From Humisphaera borealis (GTDB lineage Bacteria > Planctomycetota > Phycisphaerae > Tepidisphaerales > Tepidisphaeraceae): a stretch of 64,000 bases of DNA. A model generated the notes under the pieces. That model saw nothing but the letters and a program-made list of their open reading frames with translations, ran no database searches and had not been told where the DNA came from. The stretch is from positions 4,712,001 to 4,776,000 of the forward strand of contig NZ_CP063458.1 of the NCBI RefSeq assembly GCF_015169395.1. Direction: 5' to 3'. Of the stretch, positions 34,301 through 43,300 are shown one piece after another; the stretch's first letter is position 1, and each line of letters starts with the position of its first letter. The position numbers and the translations under genes are program-made.

Positions 34301-37300
34301 GGTGGACGAGGCGGTCGCCTATAGCTATCGGGTGCTGGCGTCGAATGCCGGCGGCCTGAGCGAAGCAAGCTCCGACGACTCGGTCACGACGCGCCCCGCC
34401 GCCCCGACCGGCCTCTCGGCTGTTTCGAGCGACGGCGAGAGCGTCAGCCTCACCTGGTCGGACAACTCCGGTGGCGAAACCGGGTACGTCGTCGAGCGAA
34501 GCGCCGACGGCGGCACAACCTTCCCCACCAGCTTCAGTGTCGACGCCGACGCCGAGTCCTACACCGACACCACGGTGACCGAAGCGACGGCGTACGTGTA
34601 TCGCGTTCGCGCCACGGGCGTCGGCGGGCCTTCGGCCTACAGCAGCAACGCGAGCGTGACGACCCGACCGGCACTGCCGACAGGCGTGGTCGCCACAAGT
34701 GTCTCGGCCTCGCAGATTTCGATCGCGTGGGAGGACAACTCCGCCGGCGAAACCGGCTACCGCATCGAGCGGTCGGCCAATAGCGGCGCCTCGTGGACGA
34801 CCGTCGCCACGCCCGCCGCCAATGCCGAGCTGTACACCGACAGCGGCCTGAGCGCCGCGACCGCCTACGCCTATCGCGTGGTCGCGACCAGCACCCAGGG
34901 TGATTCGGTCGCCAGTGCCGACAGCACGGCGACGACGCGTACCCTCGCCCCGACCGAGCTCGAAGCGGTGACCAACTCGGAAGACCGGATCGACCTGAGC
35001 TGGTCGGCACCCGCCGGCGCGTCGGGCTTTGTCGTTTACCGCTCACTCGACGGGGTGAACTACACTTCGATCGCCACGCTAGGCAGCTCCGAGCTGACGT
35101 ACTCCGATACCGGCCTGACCGAGGCGACCGACTACTACTTCGAAGTCGTCGCCACTAATGCCGGTGGCGAGTCCGCGGCCGCCGGCACCTTCGGCACCAC
35201 CAAGCCGCTCGCGCCCGATACCGTCAGCGTTCAGGCCAACAGCGCCACCAGCGTTACCGTCACCTGGTCGGACAACTCCGCCGGCGAGGACGGCTATTAC
35301 GTCGAGGTCTCCACCGACGGCGGAAGCACCTTCAGCGACGCCGGCCAGGTACTGGCTGATGTCGAGACGCTGAACGTCACGGTCGCTGAAGGGACCAGCC
35401 CGGTGTTCCGCGTGCGGGCGATCAAGAGCGGCGTCTTCTCCCCTTACTCGGAGACGGCGACCACAGACACCATTCCCGCCGCCCCGTCGGCGGTCGCCGT
35501 GAACAGCGTCAGTGCCGCCAGCTTGAGCGTCACCTGGGCCGACAACTCGGCGAATGAAACCGGCTTCCGGATCGAGCGATCGACGGATGGAATCAACTTT
35601 GTGCAGGTCGGAACGGCCGACGCCGGCGAGACGACCTTCACCGACACGGGCCTTGATGAGGGCACGGAGTACACCTACCGCGTTCGCGCCACGATGGGCG
35701 TGAGCCGCAACAGCGCTTACAGCGACACAGACAGTGCCGTCACACGACCGGCAGCGCCGACCGGCCTGAATGCCGCACTCGTCGTCGGCGGCGTGGACCT
35801 GACCTGGACCAACCTGTCGGTCAACGCAGACTCGTACGTGATCGAGCGATCCAGCAATGACGGCGACACCTGGAGCCAGATCGGCACGGCCAACACCACC
35901 AGCTATAGCGACACGACGACCTCCGCCGGCCTTTCGTACCTTTACCGCGTATTGTCCGTGAACGAAGGCGGCGCTTCCGTGGCCAGCAGCGAGGCCGCTG
36001 CCACGCTCGTGCCGAACGTTCCGCAGAACGTGACGGCAACACTGCAGGCTGGCGGCGACGATGTCACCGTCTCCTGGACCGACACCGCCGGCGAAACCGG
36101 CTACAGCCTGTACCGCAGCGACGATGGGGGCTCCAATTGGTCGCTGATCGCGACCCTGCCTGCCGGCGAAACCAGCCACGATGATGCGGTCTCGGAGAAC
36201 GCCGAGTACCAGTACCGGGTCCGCGCCTTCAACGGCAGCGGCGAGTCCGTCGATAGTGCCGAAGCGATCGTCAACACCACGCTTGTTCCGGCCAGCGGCG
36301 TCGCCGCGACGGCGACGCCGACCTCGGTCACCGTGACGTGGGACGACAACTCCTCCGGCGAGGCCGGCTACAGCGTTCAGCGTTCGAGCAACGGCGGCAA
36401 CAGTTGGACGCAGGTCGGCACCGCCGCTGCCAATGCCGAAACCTACACCGACAGCACCGTCGCGCAGGGCACGAGTTACCGCTATCGCGTGACGGCAACC
36501 AATGGCCTGGTCGTTTCTACACCTTCGTCATCCACCACGATCATTACCCGGCTGGCAGTCCCCACAGGCCTGACGGCTACATCACCTTCGTCGTCACAGA
36601 TTGATCTTAGCTGGACCGACAACGCCACCAACCACTTGGGTGTGCAGATTCTCAAGAGCAGCGACGGCGTGAACTTTACGCAGGTCGACTTCGTAAACGC
36701 CGGCACACATACCTGGTCCGACACCGGCCTGGATGAGGCGAGCACGTATCAGTACAAGGTCCGCGCCGCCAGTGCGATTGCGACGTCGGATCCGACGTCT
36801 GCAGTGGTCGGCCTGGTGCGTCCGTCGGCCCCCTCGCAGCTTGAAGCGACGGTCGAATCGGATACCGCGATCACGCTGACCTGGACGGACACCTCGGCCG
36901 GAGCCACCGGCTTTACGATCGAGATCTCCGACGACGGCGGCAGCAACTGGGCCGTCGCCGGCACCACCAATGGCGCAACGACCTTCGCCGACACCGGTCT
37001 GACGGAAGGCACCACCTATGTCTACCGTGTCGCGGCGACGAATGCTTCGGGCGCATCGACCGTGGTGGGCCTGACCGCCACCACGAACCCGGCTGCCCCG
37101 ACCGGCTTGTCGGTCACGGCCGCCAGCCCGACGCAGGTCGATCTGTCCTGGACGAACGTGTCGGCAAGCGACACCACCGTTCGCATCGAGCGCAGCGAGG
37201 ACAGCGGTCCATTCACCACGCTTGCCAGCGTTGCCGCGAGCGAGAACACCTACAGCGATACCTCGGCCGTCGAAGGAACGGACTACGCCTACCGCGTGGT

Positions 37301-40300
37301 CGCTGTTTACCTGAGCGATTCGGCCGCGAGCAACACCGACACCGTCACCACGCCGCCTTCGGCCGCCACTGCACTGCAGGCCGACGTGCTCGGTGATACG
37401 TCGATCGACGTAACCTGGACCGACACCTCCGCGCACGAGACGGAATTCCGAATCGAGCGGTCCACCGACGGCGTCAACTTCACCTCGATTGCAACGCAGA
37501 TTCCGAACTACAACTTCTACACCGACAATTCCGGCGTCGAGGGTACGAGCTACACCTATCGCATTGTCACCGTGCAGGATTCGCTGGAGACGACCTCCGC
37601 GACGATCACCGCCCAGACCGCACCGGCCGCGCCGAGTGGTCTGTCGGCCGCTTCGCCGGCGGCGGGGACGGTCAACCTCACCTGGAGCGACAACTCGGCC
37701 AACGAGACCGGTTTCATCATCGAACGGTCGGACGACGGCGACGAGTTCGCTCAGATCGGCACCGCCGATGCCGGCGAGACCACGTACAGCGATACGACAG
37801 TCGCCGCGGGTTCCACACACTACTACCGGGTGCTTGCGGTCCAGGGGATCAATAGCGCCCCCACGGGTGAAGTGACGGGCGTAAGCCGTCCGGCCGCGCC
37901 GGCAAACTTTGCCGTCACCGCCCTTAGTCCAACGACATCGACGGTCGCGTGGGATGCGGTCACCGGCGCGACGGGCTACACCATCGAAATCTCCACCGAC
38001 GCCGGCAGCAACTGGACCCAGGCCGGTACGACCACGTTCGCAACGAGCTTCGACGACACCGGTCTGACAGAGTCGGACGACTACGTCTACCGCGTGATCG
38101 CGACCAACGCCGGCGGGGCGAGCGTGGCCTCGGCGACGGTCAACATCCACACCCTGCCTGCGGCGCCGACCGATCTGGTCGCGACGGCTTCGATACCGAC
38201 GCAGGTCAACCTGGCCTGGACGGACAATTCCACCTCCGGCGTCGCCGACATCCTGGTCTACCGGGCCCTGGGCGAGCTGCCGGCCGAGAACGACTTCTCC
38301 CTGCTGACGACACTCAGCCCGGGCAGCGAGAGTTACAGCGACACGACGGTGCAGGGTGGCCTGGCGTACACGTACAAGCTGGTCGCCGACGACGGCGACG
38401 CGGTCAATGGCAACGTGACCGACAGCGTCACCACGCCGCCCGCCGCCGTGACGGCGCTCAATGCCGTCTCCAGCACGCCGACAACCGTTGACATCAGCTG
38501 GACGGCTTCCAACGGCGCGACGACCTACACCGTCGAGCGTTCGACGGATGGCGTCAACTTCGCCGAGCTGGCTGAAGTGCAGACCAACAGCTACAGCGAC
38601 GAGACCGCAGTTGAAGCGACCGAATACACATACCGCGTGACGCCCACCGGCGCCGGCGGAGATGGCCCCACGGCGACCGATGTGGTCACCACACTTCCTG
38701 CGGCGGTGACGACGATCACCGTCAGCGGCTACACCGCGACCAGTGTTGATCTTGCCTGGACCGACCCCTCGGCCGGTGAAACCGGCTTCCGCATCGAGCG
38801 GTCGACCGACGGCGAGAACTGGACCACCCTCACCACCACCGCGGCCGACGCCGAAACCTACACCGATTCCACTGCGGTCGAAGCCACAACCTACGCTTAC
38901 CGTGCCGTGCCCGTCGGCAGTGGCGGCGATGGTTCGGCTGCGGTCGCCGATGTCACCACGCTACCAGCGACACCGACCGGTGCGGTTGCGACGGGTGTCT
39001 CGTCTACGCAGGTCGATCTCGCCTGGAACGACAACTCGGCCGGCGAACAGAGCTACACCATCCTGCGGTCGGTCAGCGGCGGCGGGTATACCGTGCTGGC
39101 CAGCGGCCTGGATGCTGGGACCGAGAGCTACTCGGATACAACGGTGCAGCCCGGCACCGCGTACGCCTACAAGCTGGTCGCCGAGGGTGTCGGCGGTTCG
39201 TCCGCCGAGAGCTCCGCTGCCACCGTCACCACGGTGCCCAGTGAGCCGGCTGATGTGACGGCGACGATGACCAGCATCACTGAAGTTGCGATCGCTTGGA
39301 CGGATGTCTCAGGTAACACCAGCTACCGCATCGAGCGTAAGGCCGGCAATGGCGCGTTCGCCGAGATCGTCAACAGCCTCGGGGCCGATGCCACCAGCTA
39401 CGACGACGAAACCGCGGTCGAAGGCACGAGCTACGTTTACCGCGTGTTCGCGGTGAATGCCGGCGGCGACAGCGCCCCGAGCAGCGAGGCCGCGGTCACC
39501 ACCGCGCCCGCCGGGCCGAGCAATCTCGCCGCCAGCGATACCGACGCCACGACAATTCACCTCACCTGGGACGACAACTCCTCGGGCGAGACGTCGATCA
39601 CCGTGCAGCGGTTCGACGATTCGGCGTGGGTCACCATCGCCACGCTCGACACGGATACCGAGTCGTACGATGACACCGTCGCCACCGGAAGCACGCACAC
39701 CTATCGCGTGTTCGCGAGCAACACCGGCGGCGATAGTGCCCTGAGCGGCACGGCATCGGCGACTACCGTTCCGGCCCAGGTGACGGGTGTCACCGCCGTC
39801 GCCAGCGGTACAACCACCGTGGATGTCGCCTGGAGCCTGGTCAGCGGAGCGACCGGCTACCGCGTCTATCGCAGCGACGATGCCGGGGCGAACTTCAGCC
39901 AGCTCGGCACCGATCTGGACGACGAAACCGCGTCGTTCGAAGACGCGACCGCCACCGAAGCGACCGCGTACGTGTATCGCGTGGAGGCGTTCAACGCGTC
40001 GGGCGCTGGCGCGGTCAGCGGCAATGCCGCCGTCGCTACTCCGCCGATCGCTCCGACCTCCCTCATTCACACAGCCGCCAGCACGTCGGGCATCGATCTG
40101 CAGTGGGTGGACAACTCGGCCCACGAGACCGGCTTCCTGGTGCAGCACTCCACCGACGGCGGCACGACCTGGGAGGACGTCGGCACCGTCGCCGACGTTG
40201 ACGGTACCGGCGACACCACGTCGCTTACCGACAATGACGTCGTCGAAGGTGCGACCTACCAGTACCGCGTTCGCGCACTCTTCGGCGACGCCAGCTCGGC

Positions 40301-43300
40301 GTGGACTTCCGTCCACACTGCCGACACCGAGCCGGAGTACACGACCAATCTCGCGGTTGCCAGCTTCACCAACACCGCTGTCAGCCTCACCTGGACCGAC
40401 AACTCGGCCGGCGAAGCCGGATTCAGCGTGCATCGTTCCGGCGACGGCGGCACAACCTGGACCACGCTCGCGACGCTCGACCCGAACACTACCGCCTACA
40501 CCGACAGCACCGCCGTACAGTCGACGGCGTACCTGTACCGCATCCGCACGTTCCGCGGCGACGCCGAGGGCTACACCTCGAACGTCTCGGTGACTACCCG
40601 CCCGACGGCGGCCACGGGCCTGGCGGCGACCGCGACGAGCCCGACCTCCGTCGATCTTGAATGGACCGACAATGCCACCGCCGAGGACGGCTACAAGATC
40701 GAGCGGTCGGTCGACGGTGGTACCAACTGGTCGCAGATTGCTTCGATCGCGTCGGGCAGCGAGAGCTACACGGACAGCAGTGCGCCGGAGTCGGCGACGA
40801 CCAGCTACCGAGTGATCGCGTACAAGGGCGCAATCGACTCTGCCGCCAGCACGGCCGACACCGTCACCACGCCGGTCGCAACGCCCAGCGGGCTTGCGGT
40901 CACCGCGACGTCGCACGATGCCGTCAGCCTGAGCTGGACCGACAACAGCGGGGCTGAAACCGGACAGCGGATCGAGCGCTCGACCGACGGCGGCAATACA
41001 TGGTCGGCACTGGTAACGGTCGCCGTGGATGCCGTCAGCTACAGCGATACCACCGTCTCTGAAGACACGGCTTACAGCTACCGCATCGTCGCTCTGGTCG
41101 GCGAGGCCGAGAGCAACGGGAGCGCTGCCGATGATGTCACCACGCCACTGGCGATGCCGACGACGCTCGCTGCCACGTCGCCGACGGCCACCAGTGTCGC
41201 GCTGACCTGGACCAACGTTTCAACCGCGGCCGAAGACGTCGTGATCGAGCGTTCCGCCGACGCCGGAAGCAACTGGACGACGGTCGCGACCATCGCCGCG
41301 TCCAATGACGACTACACCGACTCGACCGTCACCGAAGGCACGGCTTACCTCTACCGCATCAGCGCGGTGAAGACGGGCAACGCATCTGCGACGACCGGAT
41401 CGGTCGCCGTCACCACGCTGCCTGCAGCCCCGACGGGCGTATCGACCACGTCCATCACCACCACCGGTCTGACGGTCACCTGGACCGACAACGCCGCGGG
41501 CGAGGACGGCTTCGAGGTCGAAGTTTCGACCGACGGCGGCGACACCTGGAGCACGGCCGGCACCGCGGATGATGTCGCCGGCACCGGCGACACCGGTTCG
41601 CTCGTGCAGACGGGCCTCACCGAGGGATCGACCTACGTCTACCGCGTCCGGGCGACATCCGGCGGGCGGCTTTCTGCCTGGAGCTCAACGCACACCGTCG
41701 ATACGCGCCCGGTCGCACCGAGCGCGCTGGCCGTCACCACCTTCACCGATACCGTCGTCAACCTGGCCTGGACGGACAACTCCGCCGGCGAGACCTCGGT
41801 CGAGGTCGATCGTACTACCGACGGCGGCAACAACTGGACGACCATCGCAACGCTTGCTGCAGATGCCGTCAGCTACAGCGACACCGGCCGTACGCAGTCT
41901 TCGGAGTACGTCTACCGAGTCCGCGCGGTGCGCGGCACGAGCGCCTCGGCGTACACGTCTGATGTCACGGTCACCACCCGGCCGACCGCGGCTTCCGGCC
42001 TGACGGCGACGGCAGCCACGCCGACCTCGATCAACCTCGCCTGGACGGATAACGCATCCGCCGAGGACGGCTACAAGATCGAGCGGTCGGTGGACGGCGG
42101 CGAGAACTGGACGGAGATCGCGCAGGTCGCCGCCGACGCCGAGAGCTACACCGATGCCCTGGCGCCGGAATCGGCGACCGCCAGTTATCGAGTGATCGCC
42201 TACAAAGGCCTGATCGACTCGGCCCTGAGCAACGAAGATTCCGCGACCACACCCGTCGCCATCCCGAACGATCTGGCCGTCTCGGCGACCTCGCACAATG
42301 CCGTCGGCCTGAGCTGGACGGACAACAGCGATGCCAATGATTCGCAGCGAATCGAGCGTTCCACCGACGGCGGCACGAGCTGGTCCACGCTCGCGAGCGT
42401 TGGGGCCAACGAGTCCACCTACAGCGACACCACCGTTGTTGAGGACACCGCCTACGCGTACCGCATCGTCTCGCTGGTGGGCGAAGCCGAAAGCACGCCG
42501 AGCGCCTCTGATGATGTCACCACGCCGCTGGCAATGCCGACGGCACTGGCGGCCGCGTCGCCGACGGCGACCAGCGTCGAACTGACCTGGACGAACGTCT
42601 CGACCGCCGCAGAAGATGTCGTGATCGAACGCTCGGCCGACGCCGGTGCCAACTGGAGCACGCTCGCGACGATTGACGCCGTCAACGACAGCTACACCGA
42701 TTCCACGGTGTCGGAAGGGTCGGCGTATCAGTATCGCATCCACGCGATCAAGACCGGCAACGCGTCGTCCACGACCGCGGCTGCCAGCGTCATCACCTTG
42801 CCGGCCACCCCGACAAGCTTTGACGCCACGGTCTTCTCGCTCAGCCAGATCGACCTGGCCTGGAACGACAACGCCGGCAGCGAGACCGGCTACCGCATTG
42901 AACGTTCCGAGAACGGCGGCGCCTACAGCGAACTGGTCACCGTCGCGGGAGACGTCGAAAGCTACAGCGACACCTCGGTTCATGAGGGCGGCACGTTTGC
43001 CTACCTTGTTTACGCACTCGGTGCCGGTGGAAACTCGGCCACCGCGACCGACACCGCCATCACCGCTCCGGCTGATCCGTCCGGGTTCACCGTGACACCC
43101 GTCACCGCGACACGGATCGACGTCGCCTGGAGCGACAACTCGTCCGGCGAAACCAGCTACGTGCTGCAACGCTCGACCGATGGCGGCAGCACTTGGTCCG
43201 CCTTGGCGACGCTGGACCCCAACACCACCAGCTACAGTGACACGTCCGTCACCGAAGCGACGACTTACGACTACCGAGTCCGCGGCGTGCGAAGCTCGGC

